The notes under the pieces were generated by a model that was given only the letters and a program-made list of their open reading frames with translations, was not told the origin of the DNA and searched no databases. Shown piece by piece: positions 10,729 through 23,403 of a DNA stretch of 64,000 nucleotides. Positions within the stretch are counted from its first letter, which is position 1. The number at the start of each line of letters is the position of its first letter. A program made the position numbers and the translations under genes. The DNA is from Silene conica (lineage: Eukaryota > Streptophyta > Magnoliopsida > Caryophyllales > Caryophyllaceae): NCBI GenBank assembly GCA_029255685.2, contig CM055314.2:44970772-45034771 (forward strand). Direction: 5' to 3'.

Positions 10729-10822
10729 AATACGTATCACATCATTCATAGTCCATTCATATTTGTGTTATTTCATTGAAGTTACTAACAAAGTTCGTTA
10801 TTTATCTTAAGAGTGTAATTCC
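10721..10822. other. Microinversion at the F1/G/F3 junction (about 100 bp)
   Basis: Read in reverse, this segment gives G LTR sequence (10822 to 10745), then TGATG (10744-10740), then the first bases of the F3 LTR (10739 to about 10724). That is the expected G | TSD | F3 order, so the block has flipped in place. The left breakpoint has 8 bp of shared sequence (TGACCAAG) between F1 and inverted F3; the right one shares CC. About 60-70 bp of the G LTR tip and about 35 bp of the F3 LTR are missing. Confidence 0.85.
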
Positions 10823-11001
10823 TTGAAAGTAATCTTGAAAGAAATAACGATTTAGAACAAATAAAGAACAATCTTGGATGAATCTTGAATTATGGATGAA
10901 TGATGGTGATGAACGGTGGTGGTAGTGATGGCGGCGAGATGGTGGTCCGTCGGTGGTGGTGGTTATTGTGATTGTTTTTGTAGTTGTGACGGTCTTGAGG
11001 T

Positions 11002-11490
11002 TGAACTAAAACTAGTTAGATTTAGTACTTAGTCATTTTTGAAGTCGAAAACAGAAAGTTTAGAGGGGTTTGTGTATGTCGTTTCTTGTGATGTTTTCAC
11101 TTGGGATATGGACTTAGTTAAGCACACAGCCACTAACCAAGAACTAGTTTAGAAAAACAGTCCCATGGCAGCCCCTTTTCTGATGCACACAACAGCCTTG
11201 TTGACCTTCCTTACTTGGGCATTTGATTCCATTTGCTTTCTAAGATGTCTCACCAAAAGAGGAAATAAGGACTTTGAGCTTGTGATCAGCCGTGCCCCTT
11301 CCTAGCATCTTGACAATCTGATTTTTTATGCCTCTTTACTTAACATAACATAACTTAATATAACATAAAAAATGTCCCACCTCTTAGGATATGTACTTGG
11401 TAGGACTAAGGAGTGGCTTTAGAACAGCCCTTGGATGGTTCGAACTTGGACTTGGCTTAGACATTAGGTAGGTCACCTTGGTTCACTTCA
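11002..11490 (-). repeat. D 3' LTR, internally deleted (489 bp)
   Basis: Compared with the 5' LTR it lacks about 342 bp between AACTAGTT and AGAAAAACAG, including the TATAAAAG box of the full LTR. The remainder differs at about 3 sites. Confidence 0.9.
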
Positions 11491-14400
11491 ACCTCCCCTT
11501 CTTCAAAAGGATTTGTCCTCAAATCCGGTGCATCCTCAACCTCGATGTCTTCATAATATGGACTCAAGTCCCCCACATTGAAGGTGCCATGGACTCCATA
11601 CTCTCCCGGGAGATCAACCTTGTAGGCATTCGGACCAAGTTTCTCAATGATTTCAAAAGGACCATCTGCCCTAGGCATTAGTTTGTTCTTTCTCTTGAGT
11701 GGAAATCTCTCCTTCCTTAAGTGCACCCACACTAAGTCCCCCGGTTCAAAGCTTTTGATGTTCTTGTTCCCCTTAGCACGAGCCTTGTATTGCTCATTGG
11801 ACCTCTCAATTTGCCTCTTCACTTGTTGGTGGATGTTAAGCATTTGTTCCACCCTTTTCTTAGCATCATAATCTGTGGAAACCCTCTTGATAGGAGCCAA
11901 ATCAGTAGGTATGAGGGGGTTCTCACCATACACAACCTCAAAGGGAGACTTGCCCGTGCTTGTTGATGGAGCTCTATTGAAGGCAAACTCGGCTTGAGCT
12001 AGCTTGAGATCCCAATCCTTCAAGGACTTAGCCACTATGCACCTTAGGATCTTCCCTAGAGTCTTGTTAGTAACCTCGGTTTGCCCATCGGTTTGAGGAT
12101 GATGAGAGGTACTAAACAAGAGCCTAGTATTGAGTAGCTTCCATAGGGTCCTCCAAAAGTGACTTACGAACTTAGTATCCCTATCCGACACAATGGACCT
12201 TGGTACACCATGTAACTTGACAATCTCCTTGAAGTATAGCTCGGCAACACTACTAGCATCTTCTGTTTTCTTGCAAGCAATGAAGTGAGCCATCTTGCTA
12301 AAACGATCCACAACCACCATGATAGAATCCTTTCCTCTTTGAGTTCTTGGTAGTGCAACAATGAAATCCATACTTAGGTCCTCCCATGGCTTGTTTGGAA
12401 CGGGTAAGGGTGTATAGGGGGCTGTTTTGAAATGAGCCTTCGAATGTTGACAAGGAGCACACCTTTTGATCACATCTTGCACATCCCCAAGCATCTTAGG
12501 CCAATAGAATTGCTCTTGGAGGATGTCATAGGTCTTTTGTATGCCAAAATGGCCGGCCAGCCCATTGGAGTGCACCTCTTTCACAAGCAAGTTTCTATAG
12601 GGACTCTTTGGTATGCACAATCGGTTCCTCAAGAACAAGAACCCCTCTTGAAGCCAATACTTGCCTCCTTCCTTCCCACGCCCCTCATTGAGCAACTCCC
12701 ACTCCTCCTTGAAGTCTACATCTTCATGATAAAGCTCCTTCATATACTCAAACCCAAGCACCCTTTGCTCCATGTAACTCAACATGAGTGACCTCCTAGA
12801 CAAAGCATCCGCTACCACATTGTTCTTACCCTCAATGTACTTGCTTGAAAAGTTAAAGGATTGGAGGAACTCTACCCACTTAGCATGCCTATGGTTTAAC
12901 TTATGTTGCCCATTGATGTATTTGAGGGCCTCATGGTCAGAATGTAACACAAAAGGCTTTGGTTTAAGGTAGTGACTCCAATGGTTTAAGGTTCTAATGA
13001 TGGCATAAAACTCTTTGTCATAGGTTGAATAATTGAGCTTAGCACCACTCAACTTCTCACTAAAGTATGCTATGGGCTTGTGTTCTTGTACTAGGACAGC
13101 CCCAATGCCAACACCACTGGCATCACACTCAACCTCAAACAACTTTTCGAAATTGGGTAAGGAAAGAATAGGAGACTCACATAGCTTGTTCTTGACATCA
13201 TTGAAAGAAGTTTCTGCCCTTGGTGTCCATTTGAACTCCCCCTTCTTCATACACTCGGTTATGGGAGCCATGATGGTGCTAAAATCTTTGATGAACCTCC
13301 TATAGAAGGATGCTAAGCCATGGAAACTCCTCACCTCCGTTATGTTCTTAGGTATAGGCCAAGACTCAATGGCTTTTATCTTCTCTTGATCAACCAAAAT
13401 GCCACGGTCAGAAATGATGAACCCCAAGAATTGAACTTCCCTTTGCATAAAAGAGCACTTCTCTAGCTTCCCATACAACTTGTGCCCCCTAAGTGTTTCA
13501 AACAAGATTTGGAGGTGCTTAAGGTGTTCCTCCTCGGATGGACTATAGATGAGTATGTCATCAAAGTACACAACTACAAACTTCCCCAAGTGTGGCCTAA
13601 GCACCTCGGTCATGAGCCTCATGAAGGTGCTAGGTGCATTAGAAAGACCAAATGGCATCACAAGCCACTCATACAACCCATGCTTAGTCTTGAAGGCTGT
13701 TTTCCACTCGTCACCCTCCTTGATCCTCACTTGGTGGTACCCTTGCCTTAGATCAACCTTAGAGAACAACTTAGCTCCACTTAGCTCATCCAAAATGTCA
13801 TCAAGCCTAGGTATAGGGAACCTATACTTGGTGGTGATGTTGTTGATGGCCCTACTATCCGTACACATCCTCCATGAACCATCTTTCTTTGGCACAAGCA
13901 AGGCCGGAACCGCACAAGGACTAAGGGACTCTCTCACGAAACCCTTGCTTATGAGTTCACTAATTTGTTGTTGTAGCTCTTGTGTGGCCTTTGGGTCACT
14001 CCTATAGGCTGCCTTGTTTGGTAATGTGGCTCCCGGAATAAGATCAATTTGGTGTTCAATGCCTCTATATGGAGGTAGGCCACTAGGAAGCTCACTAGGG
14101 AACACATCTTCATAAGCCTTAAGCAAGTTTTGAACCTCTATGGACAGCCCCTCTTCTCCTTCCCCACGGCCTGTTTTGGTCACTAGGAGGTACACATCAT
14201 CCTCCCCTTTTAGCTCTTGCAACATGTCGGCCTCATTAATCAATAGGACTTCTCTTGAGGGTTCAAGCATGGATGGTGGTGTTGTGCTTTTAATGGATGG
14301 TGGTAGGGGTGTTAGTATGACTTTCCTTGAACCAAACTTGAAAGAGTAAGTGTTATCCCTCCCATGATGGACAGAATCTCTATCAAACTCCCATGGCCTC

Positions 14401-15833
14401 CCAAGCAACAAATGACAAGAATCCATAGGCAACACAGCACAAAGGACCTCATCATTGTAGTTCTTGCCAATTGAGAAGGGTACAACACATTGCTTATCCA
14501 CTCTAACTTCTGCCCCTTTGTTGAGCCACCTCAATTTTTAAGGACTAGGGTGTTCTTGGGTGGTTAAAGATAGTTTTTCAACAAGGGTACTTGAGGCCAC
14601 ATTGGTACAACTCCCTCCATCTATGATCACATTACAAACCCTATCTTTGATGGTGCATCTAGAACGAAAGATTTGTTGTCTTTGGTCCATTTCTAAGGGT
14701 TGGGGTTGGGTGTGCATCACTCTCCATGTGACTAGGCTAAGCCCCGCATCCGGCATCACCACCTCATCCTCTACTTCCTCCGACACTTCCTCCATATCAT
14801 CACACACAAGGATCTCATCTTCACCCCAATGGAGTACTTCAAATGTGCTAAGGGCTCTTTTGGAAGCACAATCTTTTGCAAAATGGCCATAGCCTTGACA
14901 TTGGTAGCATCTTTTGAGGGGAATGGGCTGTTTTTGTGTGGTATTAGTTTCTGATTTTTTGTCAAAGGTGGTGGTTCGATTTTGTGTGGGTGGTTCATTG
15001 GTTTTGGTTCCAAAAGGAGGCTTAGGTGTAGGTTGTTTTTGTGGCTGTTTTTGTGTAGCATTGGTCCGACCCTTACCCATCTTTTCCACTCTCATAGCCA
15101 AGTTCACGGCTTCATCAAAGGACCATACTTGTTGCAATTTGACTCTACTAGCAATGTGGTAATCTAGGCCCTCAACAAACCTAGCAATTTTCTGTTCGGG
15201 TTTCTCATTCATTTCACATTGTAAAGTGAGTTGTTCAAACTCCCTAAGGTAAGTCTCAAGTGGTTGTTGGTCTTGTTTAAGGGTGGTGAGTTTAACAAAC
15301 ATGTCTTGGGTGTAGTCTCTTGGTACAAACTTTTCCTTAAGTTTCTTTTTCAATTTAGTCCATGACTTAATGGTTTCTTTACCCTCCCTTCTCCTTTGGT
15401 TTTTCATGTTCTCATACCAAAGAGAGGCATAGCCTTTGAACTTAAGGATAGCAACTTTAAAAGCCTTAGAATCAGAATATCCTTTAAATTCAAAGACTCT
15501 CTCAACACTTCTAAGCCAATCTAAGAGGTCCTCGGGATTTAAATTACCAAGAAATTCAGGAAGTTCTACCTTGACATCTTTGTTGAGGCCTCCATGGTGA
15601 GCTTCTATGGTGGACTCCTCGGAATCTGAGTTGGCCTCCTCTTCCTCCTCGTGAACTCCTCTTCCAGCCCCCACAAAGCCACGACCCCTGCCCCTTCCAC
15701 GGTTTGGTTGTGCTCCTCTTCTTGGAGTAGGGATGTTAGCCATTATGGTGTTCATGGCTTCCATCATGACTTGAACTTCATCATGTAGAGTGTCCAATTT
15801 AGTCTCCATACCAGCTATTCTCTCTTCACTCAT
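11457..15833 (-). pseudogene. D gag-pol polyprotein with one stop
   Basis: The frame starts at ATG 15833. Gag: an R/G-rich and acidic N-terminus, capsid domain about residues 85-250, CCHC knuckle CYQCQGYGHFAKDC at 309-322. Retropepsin follows, IIDGGS at 403-408. An in-frame TAA (14538-14540) cuts the protease after residue 431. Downstream, in the same frame, come the protease end (LLLGRPWEFDRD), RT (KDGSWRMC, FSKVDLRQGYHQ, VYFDD), RNase H (ECDASG, YDKEFY), integrase knuckle and D,D,E motifs, and a GPF-type C-terminus ending in the LTR at 11457. The stop is inside protease, not at the gag/pol border, so it looks like a disabling mutation. All other catalytic residues I can see are intact. Confidence 0.94.
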
Positions 15834-15890
15834 GGTTGTTTTTTTGTGTTTTTGATGTAGTTAGGGATGTATCCTCACAAAGAAAAACCT

Positions 15891-15905
15891 AAGCTCTGAT
15901 AACCA
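15891..15905 (-). promoter_or_regulatory. D primer-binding site
   Basis: On the minus strand TGGTTATCAGAGCTT follows the LTR end by two bases. It matches the initiator tRNA-Met type with one extra T. The cUUCGg hairpin of the other gypsy elements is absent (AGAGCTTAGG). Confidence 0.75.
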
Positions 15906-15907
15906 AT

Positions 15908-16738
15908 TGAACTAAAACTAGTTAGATTTAGTACTTAGTCATTTTTGAAGTCGAAAACAGAAAGTTTAGAGGGGTTTGTGTATGTCGTTTCTTGTGATGT
16001 TTTCACTTGGGATATGGACTTAGTTAAGCACACAGCCACTAACCAAGAACTAGTTATCCTACCAGCACTAAGCAAAGCAAAATAACAAGCCAAAGCACTA
16101 AGCAAATGACTTCTACAAGCACTAAGCAATGTAGTTTAGAAAACTTAGAAAAGTTTCTGATTTATAAGCTCAATTCAATCTGATTTGTGAGTGTTAGAAT
16201 GGATGCTTTTATAGGCCAAGCAAACCAATCCACACCCTACAATACATGTTAATCTTGTGGTGCACAAAAGTTTCAGAAAAAAGAAGATTACAAGGCCTTT
16301 CAACGGCTGTTTTAGACACAAAAAACAAATAAGAACAGGCTGCCCTTACACATTTCAGTCTTGATAGGGACCTTGCTTTGCTTTATCTTACACAAATCAG
16401 AAAAACAGTCCCATGGCAGCCCCTTTTCTGATGCACAAAACAGCCTTGTTGACCTTCCTTACTTGGGCATTTGATTCCATTTGCTTTCTAAGATGTCTCA
16501 CCAAAAGAGGAAATAAGGACTTTGAGCTTGTGATCAGCCGTGCCCCTTCCTAGCATCTTGACAATCTGATTTTGTATGCCTCTTTACTTAACATAACATA
16601 ACTTAATATAACATAAAAAATGTCCCACCTCCTAGGATATGTACTTGGTAGGACTAAGGAGTGGCTTTAGAACAGCCCTTGGATGGTTCGAACTTGGACT
16701 TGGCTTAGACATTAGGTAGGTCACCTTGGTTCACTTCA
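15908..16738 (-). repeat. D 5' LTR, complete (831 bp)
   Basis: It runs TGAACTAAAACTAG...GGTTCACTTCA on +. It holds a TATAAAAG box on the minus strand near 16208-16216, within the part missing from the 3' LTR. Confidence 0.92.
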
Positions 16739-17420
16739 GAGGTGAATCCCCAAGGTAAAAGGATATTTGTTTGCCCTAGACCTATAGGACACCCAATGGT
16801 GATTTACTCCCTAGACCTATAGTTTGTAAATCGTGCTAACACTTGAAACGCGACAAGTATCAACGGTTCGGATCAACACTCGATGAGTCCTTGAGATTTC
16901 TTTAAGAATGCCTTAAAAAGAAAACTTGTAAATTTTATTGATTGAATGATAAACTGAAAAACAAGAAAGACGATGTGCTCTTTATATAGTAGAGTCACAC
17001 GTCCCATAGCACACGACTCACAAGTCACACGCCTCCTATCTCTATATGAGAATAGAAGTCCTAAATTATATCTAAATGGATTAAATATAATCCTTATTTA
17101 AAACAAACCTTATCCTAAGAATTAAAAGAATTAAATAACTAATCCTATTAACCCTAGGATAACAAACTAACAAGATAATAACAAATTGTAACTACCTTAT
17201 AACAAACTTATAACCACCTAACAACTTTCCTAACAAACTTTAACCACCTTATAACTAACTTGTAACAACCCCTAAGTTAGTTATGCTCACCATACATCCT
17301 CCACGACTACACAACCCGTGCGCCTCTCCACCGTCCACCACTCCTCCGGCCACCGAGCCCCCTCCGGCCACCGAGCCCCCAATTGTAATCTCTTCCTCAA
17401 TGCCATCTATATTTGGATCA
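16739..17420 (-). repeat. F3 3' LTR, larger piece
   Basis: This continues the 10823-11001 piece across D. It ends ATTTGGATCA at 17420 beside the PPT complement. It has two copies of an 18-bp unit (CTCCGGCCACCGAGCCCC on +) where the 5' LTR has one. Confidence 0.9.
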
Positions 17421-20400
17421 TCCCCTCCTCCTTTAAAAAGAATTGTCCTCAATTCTGCGAGACCGTCATCATCCAAATATTTAGATAGATCCCCTACATT
17501 GAATGTGGCGTGTACTCCATAGCCACCTGGCAACTCCACTTGATAAGCATTATCATTGATCCGTCCAATCACCTTATAGGGACCCTCCGCGCGTGGCATG
17601 AGCTTGTTCTTTCTTTTCCCCGGAAACCGCTCTTTTCTAAGATGTACCCAAACTAGATCTCCTGGCTCAAATAGGCGTGGCTTACGATGCTTGTTCGACT
17701 TCCGTTTATATGCTTCATTCACTTCCTCAATTCTTTTTCGGACTTGCTCATGTAACTTGATCATAGATTTGAGCTTGGACTCCGCATCCTTGTGAACCAA
17801 CTCATCCTTAGGTAATGGAAGTAGATCCAAGGGTAAATATGGATTAATCCCATAGACTATTTCGAATGGTGAGTGCTTTGTAGCATACGTTGGAGATCTA
17901 TTATATGCAAATTCCGCATGAGCCAATTTGATATCCCAATCCTTTTGAGTCTTGCTCACCAACCCCCTTAAAATCGTTCCCAAGGTCCTATTAGTAACCT
18001 CCGTTTGCCCATCCGTTTGAGGATGATGAGAAGTACTAAATAATAACTTAGTTCCAACTTTCCTCCATAATGTATTCCAAAAATAACTCAAGAATTTTGA
18101 ATCCCGATCCGACACAATGGTTCTTGGCACTCCATGTAAACGTACTATCTCGCGATAATAAAGATCAGCCACGTTACTAGCATCATCCGTTTTGTGACAA
18201 GCCACAAAGTGCGCCATCTTTGAAAACCTATCAACCACAACCATGATTGCATCCTTCCCTCTTTGAGTACGTGGTAGAGCCACAATAAAATCCATTGATA
18301 CGTCTTCCAATGGCCTATTTGGAACCGGCAAAGGTGTGTACTCACCCGGTTTGAACTTGCTCTTGGCCATATGACACGCTACACACTTCCCAACCAATCT
18401 CGTTACATCCCCTAGCATCTTGGGCCAAAAGAAATGCTCCCTTAGTACTTCTAATGTCTTTTGAATCCCAAAGTGTCCGGCCAACCCTCCTCCATGCGCC
18501 TCCCGTATGATCAACTCCCGAATAGGATGTTTCGGAATACATAAACAATTACCTTTAAAGAGGAACCCATCTTGCACCCTATATTCCCCTAAGGTCACGG
18601 CACCCCCCTTGCAACTCCGAAACAACTCGCCCAAATCACCGTCTTCCTCGTAGTAGTCTTTTAGGGTTTCGAACCCTAATAGCTTAACCCCTAGTGTAGA
18701 CAACAACGTATACCTCCTTGATAATGCATCCGCTACCACATTACTCTTCCCATCTTTATACTTAGAAGAAAAGTGAAAAGATTGCAAGAATTCAACCCAC
18801 TTAGCATGCCTTGGATTAAGTTTTTGTTGGCCATGGATATATTTCAAAGATTCATGGTCCGAGTGAAGTACAAAGTGACTTGGTCTAAGATAATGACTCC
18901 AATGCATTAGAGCCCGAACAATAGCATAGAATTCTTTATCATAGGTAGAATAATTCAACCTTGCTCCGTTAAGTTTCTCCGAAAAATAAGCAATAGGTCT
19001 CTTACCTTGAACAAGAACAGCTCCAATTCCCACGCCGCTTGCATCACATTCTACTTCGAACGGTTGTGAGAAATCCGGTAAAGCTAATATTGGCGTTTTA
19101 CATAGTAATCCTTTGATGGCTTCGAACGCCCCTTGGGCTGCCTCGGTCCAAACGAATACCCCTTTTTTCATACACTCCGTCACAGGACTTGTGACGGTAC
19201 TGAAATCTTTAATAAACCGACGATAAAAAGAAGCAAGACCATGAAAAGAACGAACCTCCGTAACGGTTTTAGGCGTGGGCCACGATACCATGGCTTGAAT
19301 CTTGGTTTGATCTACCGACACTCCGTCTTTGGATACCACATACCCCAAGAACACCACACTCTCCACCAAAAAGGTACACTTTTCTAACTTCCCAAATAGC
19401 TTCCTTTCCCTCAAGGTCTCGAAAACCAACCTCAAGTGCATTAGATGATCATTAATGGATTTGCTATAAATTAAAATATCATCTAAATAAACCACTACAA
19501 ACCTGCCCAAGAACGATTTTAGCATCTCGTTCATCAACCTCATGAAAGTACTAGGTGCATTAGTAAGACCAAAAGGCATCACCAACCACTCATATAGGCC
19601 GTGTTTGGTCTTGAAAGCCGTCTTCCATTCATCCCCCTCTCGCATCCTAATTTGATGATAACCGCTCCTTAGACCGATCTTTGAAAAGACTACCGACCCA
19701 TGTAACTCATCCAACATATCATCTAATCTTGGGATTGGAAACCTATATTTGATTGTGATATTGTTTACAGCCCTACTATCCACACACATCCTCCATGTCC
19801 CATCCTTTTTTGGTACTAATAATGCCGGTACCGCACAAGGACTCATACTCTCTCTTACATAACCCCTCTCTAGTAACTCGTCAATTTGCCTTTGCAACTC
19901 CTTGGTCTCCTCCGGATTGCTTCAATAGGCGGCCTTATTAGGTAGGGCAGCCCCTGGAATTAAGTCAATTTGATGTTCAATACCTCGTAAAGGTGGTAAT
20001 CCGGGTGGTAGATCTTCGGGAAAAACATCCTTAAACTCCTCTAATAACCCTATCACCAACGGCGACTCCTCCCTCTTCTTACCCTCCATACTCTCCACGT
20101 CGGCCACTAGGGCGTACACCACAGCCCCGTCTTCGATGGCTTGCTCCACCTCCCTTTCGCCTATAAACACGCTCCTCTTGCCTCCCTCCTGTCGCTTGGT
20201 AGTCATCTCGCGCACGGCTTGGGGTGTCATTGGTTTTAGTATGATATTCTTGCCTTTGTTTCTTAGTTCATAAACGTTGGCCTTCCCCCGATGCACTACA
20301 TCTCGATCAAATTGCCATGGACGTCCCAAAAGTATGTGACAAGCGTCCATTGGCGTGACATCACACAAGACCTCGTCTTCGTATGATCCCATCTTGATTC

Positions 20401-20725
20401 CTACCCTCACCTGCCTCGTCACCTCTATAGCACTCCCATCCTCCAACCAATGTAATAAGTAGGGTTTCAGGTGTGTGGTGGTAATTAGGTTAAGCTTGGT
20501 TATCATCTCTTCGGAAGCAACGTTCGCACAACTCCCTCCGTCAATGATCATGCTACACCATTTGTCTTGGACTTGGCACTTGGTATAAAATATTTGGTTC
20601 CTTTGATCGTTTAGGGTTTGTTCGGATTTGATTTGTAGGTTACGTAACATCAAGTTTCTTGGTAGCTGCAACGGAATTCCTTCGCCCCTCATAATTCTCA
20701 CGCCCTCCATAGTAATTCCCTCCAT
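17255..20725 (-). pseudogene. F3 PR-RT-RH-IN polyprotein with one stop
   Basis: The ATG at 20725 (MEGITMEG) lies soon after the primer-binding site, with no gag before it. Order: retropepsin ([23 protein letters not shown]), RT, RNase H, integrase with knuckle and D,D,E, and a C-terminus with a [10 protein letters not shown] block that runs through the PPT into the 3' LTR and stops at 17255. A single TGA at 19922-19924 replaces CGA, a CpG transition. RT motif A reads FSKIGL instead of FSKIDL (codon 19673-19675), removing a catalytic Asp; VYLDD is intact. F2 has the same change although it is a separate insertion. Confidence 0.94.
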
Positions 20726-20761
20726 GGATCATCTTGAAGATAAAGAAAATCAAGAGCCGAA

Positions 20762-20773
20762 TCTCTGATACCA
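20762..20773 (-). promoter_or_regulatory. F3 primer-binding site, mutated
   Basis: On the minus strand TGGTATCAGAGA has the last PBS base changed (C to A). The change also removes the closing C of the cUUCGg hairpin kept in F1 and F2. Confidence 0.75.
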
Positions 20774-20777
20774 CTTA

Positions 20778-21667
20778 TGATACGTATTCTTGGTCAAAGA
20801 ATTCGTCCGCGGAAGCCTTCTTGTAAACCTTGAAAGTAATCTTGAAAGAAATAACGATTTAGAACAAATAAAGAACAATCTTGGATGAATCTTGAATTAT
20901 GGATGAATGATGGTGATGAACGGTGGTGGTAGTGATGGCGGCGAGATGGTGGTCCGTCGGTGGTGTTGGTTATTGTGATTGTTTTTGTAGTTGTGACGGT
21001 CTTGAGGTGAATCCCCAAGGTAAAAGGATATTTGTTTGCCCTAGACCTATAGGACACCCAATGGTGATTTACTCCCTAGACCTATAGTTTGTAAATCGTG
21101 CTAACACTTGAAACGCGACAAGTATCAACGGTTCGGATCAACACTCGATGAGTCCTTGAGATTTCTTTAAGAATGCCTTAAAAAGAAAACTTGTAAATTT
21201 TATTGATTGAATGATAAACTGAAAAACAAGAAAGACGATGTGCTCTGTATATAGTAGAGTCACACGTCCCATAGCACACGACTCACAAGTCACACGCCTC
21301 CTATCTCTATATGAGAATAGAAGTCCTAAATTATATCTAAATGGATTAAATATAATCCTTATTTAAAACAAACCCTATCCTAAGAATTAAAAGAATTAAA
21401 TAACTAATCCTATTAACCCTAGGATAACAAACTAACAAGATAATAACAAATTGTAACTACCTTATAACAAACTTATAACCACCTAACAATTTTCCTAACA
21501 AACTTTAACCACCTTATAACTAACTTGTAACAACCCCTAAGTTAGTTATGCTCACCATACATCCTCCACGACTACACAACACGTGCGCCTCTCCACCGTC
21601 CACCACTCCTCCGGCCACCGAGCCCCCAATTGTAATCTCTTCCTCAATGCCATGTATATTTGGATCA
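20778..21667 (-). repeat. F3 5' LTR (890 bp)
   Basis: It runs TGATACGTATTC...ATTTGGATCA on +. The TATA box reads TATATACAG on the minus strand, against TATATAAAG in F2 and the F3 3' LTR (change at 21247). One 18-bp U3 unit is missing relative to the 3' LTR. Confidence 0.9.
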
Positions 21668-22708
21668 TGATGAACGAACTATTGATGAACGATGAACACA
21701 ATGATGAACAAACGAAGTGATGAACGAATGAACAAGGCTCGGTTTTCAAGTCTTGGACGAACGGTCTTGTGATCGATGGCTTATGGACGAATGCTTGATG
21801 ATCAATGGATGATGGTTTGTAGATGGATAGATGATGTATCCTCAACCTTCTCTCGCAAAGATGGAATTGGTTAACACCCTGCAAATCAACCTCGCAAAGT
21901 CGATCCCAAAAACTAAGCTCGCAAACTTAATTAATGTCACTCAAAACCTCACACAGAAACTTATGATTTTTATTGATAATTCAACTCAAACTTGTGTCCC
22001 TAAAACAAAGAAAACGGCTGCCTTTTATAGGCCTTACACCGTGTAAAACCTACTATAATTAAGGTATGAATACCTTAATTAGTCCTTACTAGGAAACCCT
22101 AATCCTACTTAGGTTCAAACAAAGAGTTTGACTAGGATTTAAGACTCCTAAACCTAATATAATTAAGACTCCTATTCCTAATATAACTACTAATCCTTTA
22201 ACAACTAGGATTCCTTATCCTACTAGAACTACGAATCCTACAACAATTAGGATTCCTATTTCTACTAGAATTGTGAAACCTACTTCTACTAGGACTCCTA
22301 CTTAACTTAAGATTTATGAATCCTATTACAATTAGGAAACCTAATACAAAACCTACTAAGATTAGGAAACACACCTTCCCAACCGTTTATTCAAACATAA
22401 AATAAACAACTAAAACGAAACCCTAATTTGGCCGAAACCCTAGTTGTGGCCGTGCCCTTAGGCGCGCGTCCCTAGGTCCTTTGTGCCCTAGCTCCTCTCC
22501 CTTGGAAGCTTCATACTCACCTTCTTTTATGTAGCCTTTAGGAAATATCATCCAAGGATGTTCCAAGGTCTTCCGGGACCTTCTAGAATCTTCTTTTATT
22601 CCTTGTAAAGCTATCTTGAATAATCTTACAGATCCATGTTCGAACCCGTTTGGTGTGAATCTTGACTTTGACTTATCCTTAGGAAAGTTTGAGCATGCTC
22701 CCGCATCA
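21668..22708 (-). repeat. G 3' LTR, main piece
   Basis: It starts at the F3 TSD TGATG and ends CTCCCGCATCA at 22708 next to the PPT complement (CTCTCCTTCTTTT). It includes a U3 array of AATCCTA/TAGGATT motifs (about 22130-22340). I count about 32 substitutions against the 5' LTR over 1041 bp (about 3%). Confidence 0.88.
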
Positions 22709-22737
22709 TACTCTCCTTCTTTTGAAAAAGTTGACCT

Positions 22738-23382
22738 CTAATTTTGTCTTGTGCTATTCTTGGTCGAACCATTCCCACTCCACCATTGTGGTTCACGAAT
22801 TAACCTTGGTTCCATTGGCTTAGAACAACTAGCTTGAACTCGAACCCCTTGCTTCTTTGTTGGCTCGATCTCGTTCTCCCTCTTGTCCCTTGCTTTATTC
22901 CAAGTTCCTTGTAATAATAAGTTGTAAAGCATAGGTTTTATAGCAATGTTATTCCTACTCCTCGTAGGATTTGAAGTAGTAGCATCCCCATTGTCGATAG
23001 TATTCCCATCCAAACTCCAACTAGGGTTACTAACCTCCTTCCTCACGCCACTCTCCCTTTCGTGCACAACTTCCTCCTCTTCTTGACCCACGACCTTTAC
23101 CTCTTGACCTAGATTCGAACCTACACCAACGAGCTCTTCACCCATAATCGCAATCATGGACTCCTTGTCTCCCTTTGGTACACTCCCCTCATCTCCTTCA
23201 AGATTTTCGGTCTCACCATGATCAATCCCCTCATCATGCACCTCCCCTACGAACTCCTCCCTAGCCTCCTCATTCACCCTTCGTTCTCGACCCTCACGCA
23301 CACGGCCCTCCATGAACTCTCCTAGGGTTATGAACAAGCTCTCCTTCTTATATTGGGAGTCCTTAGTATTTTTAGTTGTCAT
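22738..23382 (-). CDS. G tail, unknown protein region
   Basis: The 214-codon open frame is in the same phase as the protease upstream and is separated from it by one TAG (23404-23406). The position corresponds to K in the E protein, so the TAG looks like a point mutation in what was a single gag-PR-tail ORF. It is very acidic in the first half (E/D/G-rich) and basic near the end. The block YKKESLFITLGEF matches SKKSLFMELGE in H. LLQGTW and PQWWSGNG are weakly like LIQGVW and QPWWDGVQ in E. It takes the place of RT-IN. No domain or function is recognised. Confidence 0.55.
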   Translation of the reverse strand: MTTKNTKDSQYKKESLFITLGEFMEGRVREGRERRVNEEAREEFVGEVHDEGIDHGETENLEGDEGSVPKGDKESMIAIMGEELVGVGSNLGQEVKVVGQEEEEVVHERESGVRKEVSNPSWSLDGNTIDNGDATTSNPTRSRNNIAIKPMLYNLLLQGTWNKARDKRENEIEPTKKQGVRVQASCSKPMEPRLIREPQWWSGNGSTKNSTRQN

Positions 23383-23403
23383 CGGCTTTAGGTTATAGGT
23401 AAC

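Larger units (their letters stand above)
11002..16738 (-). mobile_element. Element D: gag-pol Ty3/gypsy with standard architecture
   Basis: The LTRs at 11002-11490 and 15908-16738 share the ends TGAACTAAAAC...GGTTCACTTCA. The TSD is GAGGT (10997-11001, 16739-16743). The insertion lies in the 3' LTR of F3. Gag, PR, RT, RH and IN lie in one frame. It is the only element in the window with joined gag and pol, and serves as the in-window comparison for the split elements. Confidence 0.95.
10823..21667 (-). mobile_element. Element F3: gag-less PR-pol Ty3/gypsy, interrupted by D
   Basis: The 5' LTR is at 20778-21667. The 3' LTR is split into 10823-11001 and 16739-17420 by D. The TSD is TGATG: right copy 21668-21672, left copy inverted at 10740-10744. 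The target is the 3' LTR of G. The structure is the same gag-less one as F2, in the opposite direction. LTR divergence is about 0.6% apart from one 18-bp repeat-unit difference. Confidence 0.9.

Noticed and set aside
14535..14540. Stop readthrough in D as a gag/pol expression signal
   Set aside because: The TAA is within protease, past the usual border, and the expected residue there is Tyr; a point mutation explains it.
11478..15167. Many + strand ORFs of 60-150 codons across D
   Set aside because: Antisense to D gag-pol; no conserved content.
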